Assembly (NCBI GenBank): GCA_038238915.1
Contig: JBBSFH010000007.1
Location: 62,001 to 126,000, forward strand
Reading direction: 5' to 3'
From: JAVVHE01 sp038238915
GTDB lineage: Bacteria > Pseudomonadota > Alphaproteobacteria > Sphingomonadales > Sphingomonadaceae
DNA: 64,000 nucleotides
Shown here: one piece after another, positions 1-8,815 of the stretch
Position numbering within the stretch: the stretch's first letter is position 1
How the letters are laid out: each line of letters opens with the position of its first letter
The notes under the pieces: model-generated
The model's database searches: none
The model's input: the letters and a program-made list of their open reading frames with translations, nothing else
What the model was told of the DNA's origin: nothing
Program-made: the position numbers and the translations under genes

Positions 1-102
1 GAAAGTGCCACGTATCGCTTCAAGTTTATCAACAATGGCCGGGTAACCTGGGTAGACGTCGACGGGCGTTCGGGGCAGGTTCTCGGAGTGGAAGGACGCT
101 GA
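1..102 (+). CDS. PepSY-domain protein, C-terminal end only
   Basis: Only the last 33 codons are in the window; the start lies upstream. The visible tail ends in a strand-turn-strand segment (VTWVDVDGRSGQVL) typical of the C-terminal part of PepSY domains, small periplasmic or membrane-associated domains often encoded beside two-component systems. The stop codon overlaps the start of the following response regulator (TGATG), which indicates one operon with translational coupling. The family call rests on a short stretch and on context. Confidence 0.6.
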   Translation, partial: ESATYRFKFINNGRVTWVDVDGRSGQVLGVEGR

Positions 103-767
103 TGCGTGTATTGATCGTCGAGGACGAACCCCGCCTTGCCAAGCAACTCCGTTCGACGCTTGAGGGCGCGGGCTACGCGGTGGACAGTGCGGCGGACGGC
201 GAGGACGCCCATTATCTGGGGCAGACCGAGAATTACGACGCGGTCATCCTCGATCTGGGCCTGCCCGAAGTCGATGGCCTCACGGTCCTCGATCGCTGGC
301 GCAAGGAGGGGCGCAAAATGCCCGTCCTCGTGCTGACCGCGCGCGATACATGGTCGGACAAGGTGAGTGGATTGGACGCGGGAGCGGACGATTACATGGC
401 CAAGCCCTTCCAGATGGAGGAGCTGATCGCGCGCCTGCGCGCGCTGATCCGGCGCGCGGCGGGTAATGCGTCTTCGGAATTGGTGGCGGGGAGCGTGCGG
501 CTGGACGGCCGTTCGGGCCGCGTGACCAAGCACGGCGAGGCGGTGAAGTTAACCGCGCAGGAGTATAAGCTGCTGAGCTATCTGATGCACCACAAGGGCA
601 AGGTGGTCAGCCGCACCGAACTGATCGAGCATATTTACGATCAGGACTTCGACCGCGACAGCAACACGATCGAGGTGTTCATCACGCGTATCCGCAAGAA
701 GCTCGGCGCGGAGATCATCACGACGATCCGCGGCCTGGGCTACAGCCTCGACGGTACACCGGCCTGA
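102..767 (+). CDS. OmpR/PhoB-family response regulator
   Basis: 221 aa, the usual size for the family. The receiver domain spans about residues 1-115, with the acidic pair in VEDEPR, the phospho-acceptor Asp in VILDLGLP, the switch Thr in VLVLTARD and the conserved Lys in AKPFQ. A winged-helix DNA-binding domain follows (about 125-218), ending in the usual IRGLGYSL. It starts inside the stop of the PepSY gene and is followed 121 bases later by its probable partner kinase, so it should act in a PhoPQ-like envelope or cation-sensing circuit. The ligand is not visible from sequence. Confidence 0.95.
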   Translation: MRVLIVEDEPRLAKQLRSTLEGAGYAVDSAADGEDAHYLGQTENYDAVILDLGLPEVDGLTVLDRWRKEGRKMPVLVLTARDTWSDKVSGLDAGADDYMAKPFQMEELIARLRALIRRAAGNASSELVAGSVRLDGRSGRVTKHGEAVKLTAQEYKLLSYLMHHKGKVVSRTELIEHIYDQDFDRDSNTIEVFITRIRKKLGAEIITTIRGLGYSLDGTPA

Positions 768-780
768 TCGCGCCTGAGAT

Positions 781-868
781 CGTCATCCCGGGCTTGACCC
801 GGGACCTACCTGCCTCCGTGCCGTTTATGCTCAGCGAAGATAGGTCCCGGGTCAAGCCCGGGATGACG
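781..868. repeat. Palindromic repeat, family 1 (28-bp perfect arms)
   Basis: Positions 781-808 and 841-868 are perfect reverse complements, separated by a 32-base loop. The arm core is CATCCCGGGCTTGACCCGGG. The element lies between a response regulator and its kinase on the same strand, so a transcript of the operon would carry a long hairpin. A decayed copy lies at 14433-14523. Elements of this type are scattered between genes in sphingomonads and often cause spurious small gene predictions. Confidence 0.9.
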
Positions 869-888
869 GGCGTGTATATGGGGAGGGC

Positions 889-2253
889 ATGACGCCCCCG
901 CCCCGCTCCCCCGCCTCGCTCTCGCGCCGCCTGCTGCTGCTCAGCTCGCTCTGGATCACGCTGCTGCTCGGCGTGGGTGGCTTCGCGCTCGACCGGGTCG
1001 TCGGCACGTTGTTGCGCGGTAATTTCGACGAGCAACTCGGTTCCACGCTGAACTCGATGCTCGCGTCCGCCGAAGTCGGTCCCGATGGCGAGGTCCGCTT
1101 CGGGCGCGCGCTCGCCGATCAGCGCTTCTTCGAACCCTATTCGGGGCTTTACTGGCAGGTGATCACGCGCGGCCAGGCCCCCTTCCGCTCGCGCTCGCTG
1201 TGGGATCGCAGGCTCGGCCCGGGTCCGAGCCTCGCCGCTTTGGAACCGCGCGCCTACACCTACGCCGCCCAGGGGTTCGCGGACGATCCGGTGCGCGTGG
1301 TAGAGCGCGATGCGGTTCTGCCCGCGTCGAACACGGTGTTCCGTTTCCAGGTTGCGCAGACCACGCGCGCGTTGGACGATCAGGTTCACCGGCTGCGGCG
1401 CACGCTTTACCTTGCACTCGGCGTGCTCGGCGCGGGATTGTTCGCGCTGGCGCTGGTGCAGACGACCTATGGGCTGAAACCATTGCGCGGCGTGCGGCGC
1501 GCGATCGCCGCGATCCGATCGGGTGAGGCGCAGCGCATTCCGCAGGCCTTTCCGCCCGAAGTGATGCCGCTGGTGAGCGAGCTGAACGCGCTGCTCGATC
1601 ACGCCGAGGAACAGGCCGAGGAGGCGCGGCGTCACGCGGGCAACCTCGCGCACGCGCTAAAGACGCCGATGAGTGTCTTGCTGAACGAAGCGCGCGGTGA
1701 CGCGGCGGACTTGCCGCATTCGGTCGAAACGCAACTCGCCACGATGCGCCGCTACGTCGATCACCACCTCGCGCGCGCGCGCGCTTTGGGTCGGCGCTCG
1801 GCCTCGTCGGCGCGCGCGCCGGTGTGGCCCGCGCTCGAAGGCATCGCGCGCACGGTCGAGCGGATGCACGCCGGGCGGGACGCGGTGATCGATCTGGCGG
1901 GCGATCGTGGCCTTGTCTTTCGCGGCGAGCGGCAGGATTTGGAAGAAATGCTCGGCAATCTGCTCGATAACGCAGTCAAATATGGCGGCGGGCGTGTGTT
2001 CGTGACCGTTTCCGCCGAACCCCAGGGGCAGGTGGTGTTCGCGATCGAGGATGACGGAACAGGCATCCCCGAAGCGCGCCGCACCGAACTCTTCGCGCGC
2101 GGTGCCCGGCTCGATACCGGCAAGCCCGGAACCGGACTGGGCCTTGCGATCGTGCGCGATGTCGCGGAGATTTACGGCGGCTCGGTCGAGCTTGGCGACA
2201 GCGAGGATCTGGGCGGGCTGCTGGTGACGCTACGGCTGCCGGGCGCGGGATGA
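889..2253 (+). CDS. PhoQ-like sensor histidine kinase
   Basis: 454 aa membrane kinase. There is a transmembrane helix near residues 12-35, a periplasmic sensor region, and a second helix near 175-195. A HAMP-like linker follows, then an H box with the PhoQ-type motif NLAHALKTP at about residue 250. The ATPase domain carries the N box (NLLDNAVKYGG), the G1 box (EDDGTGIP) and the G2 box (GTGLGLAIV). A strong ribosome binding site (GGGGAGGG) sits just before the ATG. It should phosphorylate the upstream regulator; the PepSY neighbour suggests an envelope or cation signal, which is inference. Confidence 0.93.
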   Translation: MTPPPRSPASLSRRLLLLSSLWITLLLGVGGFALDRVVGTLLRGNFDEQLGSTLNSMLASAEVGPDGEVRFGRALADQRFFEPYSGLYWQVITRGQAPFRSRSLWDRRLGPGPSLAALEPRAYTYAAQGFADDPVRVVERDAVLPASNTVFRFQVAQTTRALDDQVHRLRRTLYLALGVLGAGLFALALVQTTYGLKPLRGVRRAIAAIRSGEAQRIPQAFPPEVMPLVSELNALLDHAEEQAEEARRHAGNLAHALKTPMSVLLNEARGDAADLPHSVETQLATMRRYVDHHLARARALGRRSASSARAPVWPALEGIARTVERMHAGRDAVIDLAGDRGLVFRGERQDLEEMLGNLLDNAVKYGGGRVFVTVSAEPQGQVVFAIEDDGTGIPEARRTELFARGARLDTGKPGTGLGLAIVRDVAEIYGGSVELGDSEDLGGLLVTLRLPGAG

Positions 2254-2271
2254 GTGCAGCGGACACCCGCG

Positions 2272-3219
2272 CTATCCGTGGATTTCGTTGAACAGCGACA
2301 GGCTGCTCAACTGCGAGAAGCTTCTTTGCGTCGCCTGCAGGATCGTGCTCGCGCGCTGGAGGCTGATGATCGTCGCTGCGTAATCGGCGTCGTCGAGCGT
2401 CGAACGCGCCTGCGTGAGACCTTCGCCCTCGGCGGTCAGCCGCGAGCGTTCGCTGTCCACGCGGTTGAGGCGCGCGCCGATGTCCGCGCGGCCCGCAGCG
2501 ATGCGATCGGTCGCAGCGCCAACGCCATCGACGGCGGTCGAGAATGCGGTGCGGCGCGCGGCGATCGCGGCCGTGTCGCCCGGCGCGGGTTCGGGCGCCT
2601 GGAGCGCGGTGATAAAATCCTGGACGACCGCGAACACCGAACGTCCGCCCGCGCCCGCAACATTGCCAAACAGTGCCGGCGCGCTATCGGTGGTGCGGAT
2701 CGATGCACTCGCGCCGACTGCGACGGGCACCCCCTCCCCCAGCCCCTGATAAGTGACCGCGCCGGTTGTCGCATCCTGCGCGAACGCGGGTGCGGCCGAG
2801 CGCGCGCCTGCGAACAGATACGCCCCCCCCGCATCCTGCGCGTTGCCGAGGCTGACCATGACCTTCTGGATCTGCAGCGCTTCGGTGAGGAAGATATGAT
2901 GGTCGGCCGGACTGGCGGTTTCGCTCGATGATTGGAGCGCGAGTTCTTTCAGACGGATCAATTGATTGGTCATGCCTTCGAGCGATTTGTCCGCGATGCC
3001 AAGCCGCTGCTCGGCCAGATCGAGTCCCGAGGCGTAGCGCGTGTTGTTCGCCTGCGTGCGCGCGAGATCGGCACTGCGTGCGGCGGCGGCGGGATCGTCC
3101 GACGCGCTGACACGGCTCTTGCCCGTCGAGATCGCACCCTGGCCTGCCGCAATCTGCCCGCACAGCCGCGCCATCGCGTTCAACTGCGAATCGTTGAAGC
3201 TCGAAGTGCCGATGCGCAT
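2272..3219 (-). CDS. flgL: Flagellar hook-associated protein 3 (hook-filament junction)
   Basis: 315 aa. The N-terminal helix (MRIGTSSFND) and the C-terminal coiled region ending LSLFNEIHG are the conserved flagellin-like ends that form the D0/D1 core; the middle is variable. FlgL joins the hook cap FlgK to the filament. It is the last gene of flgJ-flgK-flgL, with only two bases between flgK and flgL. No further flagellar gene follows, because the next gene is the convergent kinase. Confidence 0.93.
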   Translation of the reverse strand: MRIGTSSFNDSQLNAMARLCGQIAAGQGAISTGKSRVSASDDPAAAARSADLARTQANNTRYASGLDLAEQRLGIADKSLEGMTNQLIRLKELALQSSSETASPADHHIFLTEALQIQKVMVSLGNAQDAGGAYLFAGARSAAPAFAQDATTGAVTYQGLGEGVPVAVGASASIRTTDSAPALFGNVAGAGGRSVFAVVQDFITALQAPEPAPGDTAAIAARRTAFSTAVDGVGAATDRIAAGRADIGARLNRVDSERSRLTAEGEGLTQARSTLDDADYAATIISLQRASTILQATQRSFSQLSSLSLFNEIHG

Positions 3220-3221
3220 CG

Positions 3222-5090
3222 CTATCCGCCGATCTGGAGCAATTGGTTGAACACATCGCGCGCGGTCTGGATGACCTTGGCGGACGCCTGATAGGCCTGC
3301 TGGAAGCGCACGAGATCGGTCGCCTCGGTGTCGAGCGATACGCCCGTCACGCCGTCGCGCGCGGCGTTGGCGGTATCGAGCGCGTTGGTGGCGGCATTCG
3401 CGGCGCTCCTGACGTCGGAGAGCGCGGTGGACACGGCGTTGGTCGTTGCTGCCCAGCGATCCTCGAGCGTGGCGGTGCCGACCGGCGCGCCGCGCGTGGC
3501 AATCAGGCGGTCCACCGCACCCGAGTCTCCGCCCGCGCCTGCCGAGACCGAAATGTCGAACGTATCGCCCGCTGCGGGAGCGCCGCCGAGCGTGAAGCGG
3601 AAGCCCGCGCCGACGATGCTCGCGCCTGCGGTGTAGGGTTGCGCGGCGGCGAGCGTCGAACCGCTTGCGGGATCGAGCACTTCGAAATTGGCGACATCGA
3701 TCATGTGGACGCGAAACGCGGTGCCGGGTGGCAGGCCGGTGGCGCTGCTATCGGTTGTGACCGCGATGGTCCCCGTCCCGGCATTGGCGAGCCCCGGGCC
3801 CGCGATCCACGGATCGGCGGCGGCGACCTTGTTCGGGTCGGTGATGCGGATCGAAAGTCCGGCGGCGCCCGCTGCGGGGCTGAGCGTGAAATTGTCCGCA
3901 TCGGCGGGGGCTCCCGCGAGGCCGACCGTCAGGCCGTCGAGCGTCAGCGTGCCCGTGCCACTGACCGGATTGCTGCCGTCGGCATGCGCGAGAGTCCAGG
4001 CGGCCGATGCCCCGTCGTAGCGCAGCGCATATCCGCCCGGGGCGAGCGTTCCCCCATCGGCGACGCTCGCGGTGACAGTGGCCGCGCCGATATTCGCGGG
4101 CGAGGCGGCGATGATCGCGGTCTGCGTGGCGAACAGCGCGCCGCCGGGCGCGCCCGCGAGATCGACGCCGGTTGCGTGCGCGGCGTTGATGGTAGTGGCG
4201 AAATCGTTCGCAATCCCGTCGAGTGCGGCTTCAGTCGTGGTGAGCCGCCGCGCACCCGCGAGCGCGCCGCCCAGCGTGCCGCCACCGATCTGCGCCGAGA
4301 CGTCGGCGCGCGCTCTGCCAACAAGCACGCTGTCACCCGAAGCCGAAAGCTGCGCGGCCCCGCCACCATCCACCAGCGTCGCCCCGAAGCGGTCACCCAA
4401 CCGGACGGTGACGACACCCCGGTCGCCTTCGCTGACATCGATCGCCACCGATCTGGCGAGTTCGTCGAGCACCCGGTCGCGCTCGTCAGCGAGGCTCGCG
4501 CTGCTGGCGCTATCGGGCTGGGTGCGGCGCAGGTGTGCATTCAGCGTGGCGATCTGGGTGGTCAGCCCGTTGACCGTGCCGACGCCTGTGGCGACCTCCT
4601 TGGTGATCGCCGCAGCCGTCCGCACCAGTGACGCGCCAGCCGCGCGGAAGCGCGACGCGACGCTGTCTGCGGCCGAGAGGAACTGGCCTCGCGCAACCGC
4701 CGAGCCGGGTTCGGCGGCGAGGCCCTTGGCGGCGTTGTAAAACGCACTCAGCCCGGCACCGATGTCCTGACCACCCGCCGCGAGCGTCGTTTCGATCTGC
4801 CCGAGCCACGTTGTCTGTGCGCTCAGCCGGGCGTTATCAGCCTGCGCACCGCGCGCATCTGCCGCAAGAAAGCCATCGTGCGCGCGCTTGAGCCCCGCGA
4901 CATCGACGCCGAGCCCGGTGACGCCGGGGCGGGCGAACGGTCCCCCATTCCCCGGATCGACGCCGACGAGCGCGACCGTGCGGCGCGCGTAGCCGGTCGT
5001 GCTCGCGTTGGCGACATTCTCGCCCACCGCATCGAGCGCGGCTCGGTAACCGCGCACACCCGATGCGGCGATACCGATCAGATCGCTCAT
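3222..5090 (-). CDS. flgK: Flagellar hook-associated protein 1
   Basis: 622 aa, in the normal range. The N-terminus carries the rod/hook signature (ASGVRGYRAALD followed by NVANASTTGYARR), and the C-terminus has the matching helical region (TDLVRFQQAYQASAKVI). The centre is Ala/Gly/Asp-rich and variable. FlgK forms the first junction ring on the hook. The start overlaps the stop of flgJ by four bases (ATGA), showing coupling. Confidence 0.96.
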   Translation of the reverse strand: MSDLIGIAASGVRGYRAALDAVGENVANASTTGYARRTVALVGVDPGNGGPFARPGVTGLGVDVAGLKRAHDGFLAADARGAQADNARLSAQTTWLGQIETTLAAGGQDIGAGLSAFYNAAKGLAAEPGSAVARGQFLSAADSVASRFRAAGASLVRTAAAITKEVATGVGTVNGLTTQIATLNAHLRRTQPDSASSASLADERDRVLDELARSVAIDVSEGDRGVVTVRLGDRFGATLVDGGGAAQLSASGDSVLVGRARADVSAQIGGGTLGGALAGARRLTTTEAALDGIANDFATTINAAHATGVDLAGAPGGALFATQTAIIAASPANIGAATVTASVADGGTLAPGGYALRYDGASAAWTLAHADGSNPVSGTGTLTLDGLTVGLAGAPADADNFTLSPAAGAAGLSIRITDPNKVAAADPWIAGPGLANAGTGTIAVTTDSSATGLPPGTAFRVHMIDVANFEVLDPASGSTLAAAQPYTAGASIVGAGFRFTLGGAPAAGDTFDISVSAGAGGDSGAVDRLIATRGAPVGTATLEDRWAATTNAVSTALSDVRSAANAATNALDTANAARDGVTGVSLDTEATDLVRFQQAYQASAKVIQTARDVFNQLLQIGG

Positions 5091-5359
5091 GGTTTAGGCC
5101 CCTGGAGCTGCGATGCCACGCCGATGGGCGCGCGCGCAGCGAGCGTATCGGCGAAGAGCTGATCGCGCATATCGGCCCAGTTCGCATCCGCGTCGGTCTG
5201 TAACAGGCCGTCGTCGAGCTTGGCGGCACGCATCGATTTCAGCATCTCGCGCACAAAGAGCCCCTCGAACTTGGCAGCAGTCGACTTCGCCGCAGCGGCC
5301 GAAGAGGGCGCGGTCTGATCGACGGCGGGTCTGGCGCTCTGGGCAATCGGCAACGTCAT
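5087..5359 (-). CDS. flgJ: Rod-binding protein, FlgJ N-terminal type
   Basis: 90 aa. It matches the rod-binding half of FlgJ: FEGLFVREMLKSMR in the middle, then DQLFADTLAAR near the end. The muramidase half of enterobacterial FlgJ is absent, which is the normal alphaproteobacterial arrangement. I chose the ATG at 5359 because GAAGGTG lies about nine bases upstream; a GTG three codons earlier would sit on top of that site. The gene is 88 bases downstream of fabI rather than beside flgI, so the trio has been separated from the main rod and ring genes. Confidence 0.85.
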   Translation of the reverse strand: MTLPIAQSARPAVDQTAPSSAAAAKSTAAKFEGLFVREMLKSMRAAKLDDGLLQTDADANWADMRDQLFADTLAARAPIGVASQLQGPKP

Positions 5360-5447
5360 CGGGCACACCTTCGGCCAGAGTGACGGCTGCGCGCGCGAAG
5401 GCTTGCGTAAAAAGGGCTAAGGCGCGCGCACTTCCAAACAGGGGACG

Positions 5448-6257
5448 CTAAGCGCGCTCGAGCGCGATATCGGGCGCATCCTCTGCCTTCATGCCGACTG
5501 TGTGGTAGCCTGCGTCGACATGGTGCACCTCGCCGGTGACGCCGGAGCTCAGATCGCTGAGCAGATACAGCCCCGCACCGCCCACATCCTCGATCGTCAC
5601 GTTGCGCTTGAGCGGCGCGTTCAGCTCGTTCCACTTGAGGATGTAGCGGAAATCCCCGATTCCCGATGCGGCCAATGTCCGGATCGGCCCGGCCGAGATT
5701 GCGTTCACGCGTACGCCGTCGCGCCCGAGATCGACCGCAAGATAGCGCACGCTCGCCTCCAACGCGGCCTTGGCCACGCCCATCACATTGTAATGCGGCA
5801 CCACCTTCTCCGCGCCGTAATAGGTGAGCGTCAGCAGCGATCCCCCCGGCTTCATCATCGGCAGCGCCCGCCTGGCGATCGCTGTGAAGCTGAACGCGCT
5901 GATGTTCATCGTCATCAGGAAGTTTTCGAGGCTCGTATCCACATACCGCCCGCGCAGCTCGTTCTTGTCTGAAAAGCCGATCGCGTGGACGACGAAATCG
6001 ACGCCGTCCCAGCGCTTGGCCAGATCGACAAACGCGCGGTCCAGTTGGTCGGCATCCGCCACATCGCATTCGATCAGGAAATCGCTGCCCAATTCAGCCG
6101 CCAACGGCCGCACGCGCTTCTCCAGCGCCTCGCCCTGATAACTGAACGCGAGTTCCGCGCCTGCAGCGCGCGCGGCCTTGGCGATGCCCCACGCGAGGCT
6201 GCGCTCGTTCGCGAGTCCCATGATGAGACCGCGTTTTCCGGCCAATAATCCTGTCAT
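5448..6257 (-). CDS. fabI: Enoyl-[acyl-carrier-protein] reductase (NADH)
   Basis: 269 aa short-chain reductase that performs the last reduction in each fatty-acid elongation cycle. The divergent nucleotide-binding loop GLANERSLAWGI and the active-site Tyr/Lys pattern (TYYGAEK, then VMGVAKAALE) identify FabI rather than FabG. The ATG at 6257 sits in an ATGA overlap with the stop of the upstream yihY gene. In-frame codons further upstream only read through yihY in another frame. Confidence 0.96.
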   Translation of the reverse strand: MTGLLAGKRGLIMGLANERSLAWGIAKAARAAGAELAFSYQGEALEKRVRPLAAELGSDFLIECDVADADQLDRAFVDLAKRWDGVDFVVHAIGFSDKNELRGRYVDTSLENFLMTMNISAFSFTAIARRALPMMKPGGSLLTLTYYGAEKVVPHYNVMGVAKAALEASVRYLAVDLGRDGVRVNAISAGPIRTLAASGIGDFRYILKWNELNAPLKRNVTIEDVGGAGLYLLSDLSSGVTGEVHHVDAGYHTVGMKAEDAPDIALERA

Positions 6258-7141
6258 TCGGGTTCCTTCGTCGGCGCAACGCCGCGCAATTCCTTGGACT
6301 TCGTCGGTTCGGCCCCCGCGAGCGTCGCATTGAGGTTCGCGCCTGTGACGAGGCCCAATCCCACCACATAGAAGAAAAGCAGCGAAATCATGACGCCCGC
6401 GAGCGAACCATAGGTCACCTGATAGTTCGCCACCCTTGCGATGATCGGTGGGAGCAGCGCGGTCGCGCCGATCCATACCGCAGCAGTCAGCAATGCGCCT
6501 GGCCATTCGGCGAAGGATTTGCGATATTTCTGCGGCGTGAGGAGCGCGAACAGCAAATAGAGCGCGCCAAAGAGCAAAACCCCTTGCGCCACGCGGCCGA
6601 TATCGATCAGCCGCCCCGCCTCGACCGCGAGCGGTAGAAGGCGTGCCACGAACGTGGACGCGCCCGTGAGCACGAACTGGAGCGAAAATGCGATCAGGAT
6701 CAGCAGTACGACCGCGATGATCGCGCCGATCGAAGCGAAGCGACGCCGCCAGAAGGATTCGGCCTCGATCGTGCCATATGCGTTGCGGATGATCTCGCGG
6801 ATCGTCTCGATATAGCTCGCCGCCGACCACAGGCCAACCAGAATCCCGAAGGTAAGGATGCCGCTATGGCTGCGGCGCTCGACGAGATCGGCGATCGGAT
6901 GGCCAAGCAGCCTCGCCACATCGGGTGGCAGCGCGGCGAGGAAATCGCGCAGCGCGCGCAGTCCGTCGCGGCTGCGGCCGAGCGACCCGGCGATGGTGGC
7001 GACCACCACGGTGACCGAAAACAGCGTCGTCAGGCTGAGATACGCGAGATTGCCCGCGTGGACCGAGCCTTCATCGAAACTTCGCTCGAGGATTCGCCAG
7101 GCGCTGTGCGCCACCCGCTTCGCACTGCCCCCGACGCCCAT
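6254..7141 (-). CDS. YihY/virulence factor BrkB family membrane protein
   Basis: 295 aa with about six transmembrane helices and the family's pattern, including SAASYIETIR and the C-terminal SLAGVMISLLFFYVVGLGL. Family members were once called RNase BN, a name now considered wrong; the role is unclear and probably concerns transport or the envelope. The protein ends in a charged tail. The gene overlaps fabI by four bases and lies two bases after the stop of the dnaJ-like gene, forming a tight three-gene unit. Confidence 0.9.
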   Translation of the reverse strand: MGVGGSAKRVAHSAWRILERSFDEGSVHAGNLAYLSLTTLFSVTVVVATIAGSLGRSRDGLRALRDFLAALPPDVARLLGHPIADLVERRSHSGILTFGILVGLWSAASYIETIREIIRNAYGTIEAESFWRRRFASIGAIIAVVLLILIAFSLQFVLTGASTFVARLLPLAVEAGRLIDIGRVAQGVLLFGALYLLFALLTPQKYRKSFAEWPGALLTAAVWIGATALLPPIIARVANYQVTYGSLAGVMISLLFFYVVGLGLVTGANLNATLAGAEPTKSKELRGVAPTKEPE

Positions 7142-7143
7142 GG

Positions 7144-8088
7144 CTATTCGACGCCCAGCGCGACCCTCGGGTTCCGTGCCTTGTCCGCCGCCCAGCCCTC
7201 TGCGAATGCCCTGAGGTCGGCATCGGCGGGAGGGAGATCAATCATCAGCGTTACATACTGATCGCCGCGCTCGCCGCCCTTGCGCGTGAAGCCCTTGCCG
7301 CGCAGCCGCAGCACGCGCCCCGAGGTCGCGCCCGCGGGGATAGTCAGCGTTACCGGTCCATCGACGGTAGGTGCGCGAACCTTGGCTCCCAGCACCGCCT
7401 CGTCGAGGCGGACGGGCAAATCGAGGCGAACATCGTCGCCGTCACGGCGGAAATGGGGATGTGGGGAGATGTCGAGCGTCACCAGCGCGTCGCCCGCGCC
7501 GCCCTGGCCGCTATCGCCCTGGCCCGAGAGACGGATCTGCGTGCCCGATTCTACCCCCGGCGGCAGCTTGATGTCGAGCGTGCGGCCGTTGGCAAGGCTG
7601 ACGCGCTGCGGCGCAAGACGCGCAGCATCTTCGAAGGGGACGCCGAGCTTGTAAGCGCGGTCCGCCCCCTTGGCGGCGGGCCGAAAGCCAGGTTCGAATT
7701 GCGGGCCGCCGGAACCGCCACGCTGCGTGCGGCCGAACAGTTCGGCGAACAGATCGCTCGGATCGCCGCCGAATTCGAAGGTGGAGCTGGTCGCGCCCCC
7801 GGGCCCCGAGCGGAAGCCCTGGAAACCGCCGCCCGCACCGCGCGCGAAGCCTGCGGGCACTTTGGGGTTACCGTCCTCGTCGATCTCGCCACGATCGTAG
7901 CGCCCGCGCTGCTCCGGGTCGGACAGGATCGCGTTCGCCGCGCTGACCGACTTGAAGCGTTCGGTCGCCTTCGGATTATCCTTGTTGCGATCGGGGTGAA
8001 GCTGTTTGGCGAGCTTGCGATAGGCGGTCTTGATCGCCGCGTCGCTGGCGTCCTTCTTGACGCCGAGCACGCCGTAGAGGTCGGCCAT
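7144..8088 (-). CDS. DnaJ/CbpA-type co-chaperone without zinc finger
   Basis: 314 aa. The J domain occupies about residues 1-70 with the HPD tripeptide (KQLHPDRNK) that stimulates DnaK ATPase. A Gly/Phe-rich linker follows, then two beta-rich C-terminal substrate-binding domains. The CXXCXGXG zinc repeats of classical DnaJ are missing, so this is a type II, CbpA-like protein. The start MADLYGVLG is at 8088; a longer in-frame extension has no J-domain homology. It is the first gene of the unit leading into yihY and fabI. Confidence 0.92.
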   Translation of the reverse strand: MADLYGVLGVKKDASDAAIKTAYRKLAKQLHPDRNKDNPKATERFKSVSAANAILSDPEQRGRYDRGEIDEDGNPKVPAGFARGAGGGFQGFRSGPGGATSSTFEFGGDPSDLFAELFGRTQRGGSGGPQFEPGFRPAAKGADRAYKLGVPFEDAARLAPQRVSLANGRTLDIKLPPGVESGTQIRLSGQGDSGQGGAGDALVTLDISPHPHFRRDGDDVRLDLPVRLDEAVLGAKVRAPTVDGPVTLTIPAGATSGRVLRLRGKGFTRKGGERGDQYVTLMIDLPPADADLRAFAEGWAADKARNPRVALGVE

Positions 8089-8224
8089 CGTGTTTGAAAA
8101 CCCTGAATGTGGCGAGAATGCAACGATTAGATGCGGCGCAGGCCTGGCGGTGTAAAGGGCAAACATCCATGCGGCGTCCGCGAAGGGTTGGGGCGCACCG
8201 CGCGACGCGCTACACGCAGCCCTA

Positions 8225-8815
8225 ATGGACGATCCGCTCCCCCCCGACCCTTTCGCGCTCTTTGGCCAATGGTTCGCCGAGGCGAAAGCGACCGAACCCT
8301 CCTACCCCGAGGCGCTGTCGATCGCGACCGTCGATGCGCGCGGCCGCCCTGCGGTCCGTACCGTGCTGCTCAAGGGTTGGGACACGCGCGGCTTCGTCTT
8401 CTACACCAATGTGGAGGGCGCGAAGGGCAGCGCGCTCGCCGCCACGGGCCAGGCGGAGGCGCTGTTCTACTGGAAATCGTCCGAGCGGCAGGTGCGCGTT
8501 GGCGGGCCGGTCGAGCTGGTGAGCGATGCGGAGGCGGACGCCTATTTCGCAAGACGGCCGCGCGGGAGCCGGATCGGCGCGTGGGCCTCACTGCAATCGC
8601 GGCCGATGCCGCACCGGGGTTCGCTCGCCGAGCGCGTGGCGATTTACGAGGCGCACTTCCCGGACGATGTGCCGCGCCCGCCGCACTGGACCGGCTGGCG
8701 CATCCGCCCCGATCGCTTCGAATTCTGGGAAGAGCGCGCGTTCCGCCAGCACGAGCGCTGGACCTACGAGCCTGCCCCGGATGGCGGCTGGCATATCCAG
8801 CGGCTGTATCCGTGA
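8225..8815 (+). CDS. pdxH: Pyridoxamine 5'-phosphate oxidase
   Basis: 196 aa FMN enzyme that oxidises pyridoxamine or pyridoxine phosphate to pyridoxal phosphate. Typical segments are RTVLLKGWDTRGFVFYTN near residue 45 (FMN contact), SRIGAWAS in the middle, and the C-terminal FEFWEERAFRQHERW. Divergent from the dnaJ-like gene across 136 bases. The following efflux gene begins within its stop codon (GTGA), so the two are co-translated. Confidence 0.96.
   Translation: MDDPLPPDPFALFGQWFAEAKATEPSYPEALSIATVDARGRPAVRTVLLKGWDTRGFVFYTNVEGAKGSALAATGQAEALFYWKSSERQVRVGGPVELVSDAEADAYFARRPRGSRIGAWASLQSRPMPHRGSLAERVAIYEAHFPDDVPRPPHWTGWRIRPDRFEFWEERAFRQHERWTYEPAPDGGWHIQRLYP

Noticed and set aside
718..1653. 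Minus-strand frame containing a GLTRDL...RVKPGMT peptide
   Set aside because: This peptide is the translated palindromic repeat at 781-868, and the remainder is antisense to the kinase.
3243..4631. 462-codon plus-strand frame opposite flgK
   Set aside because: Antisense shadow; flgK is complete and in an operon.
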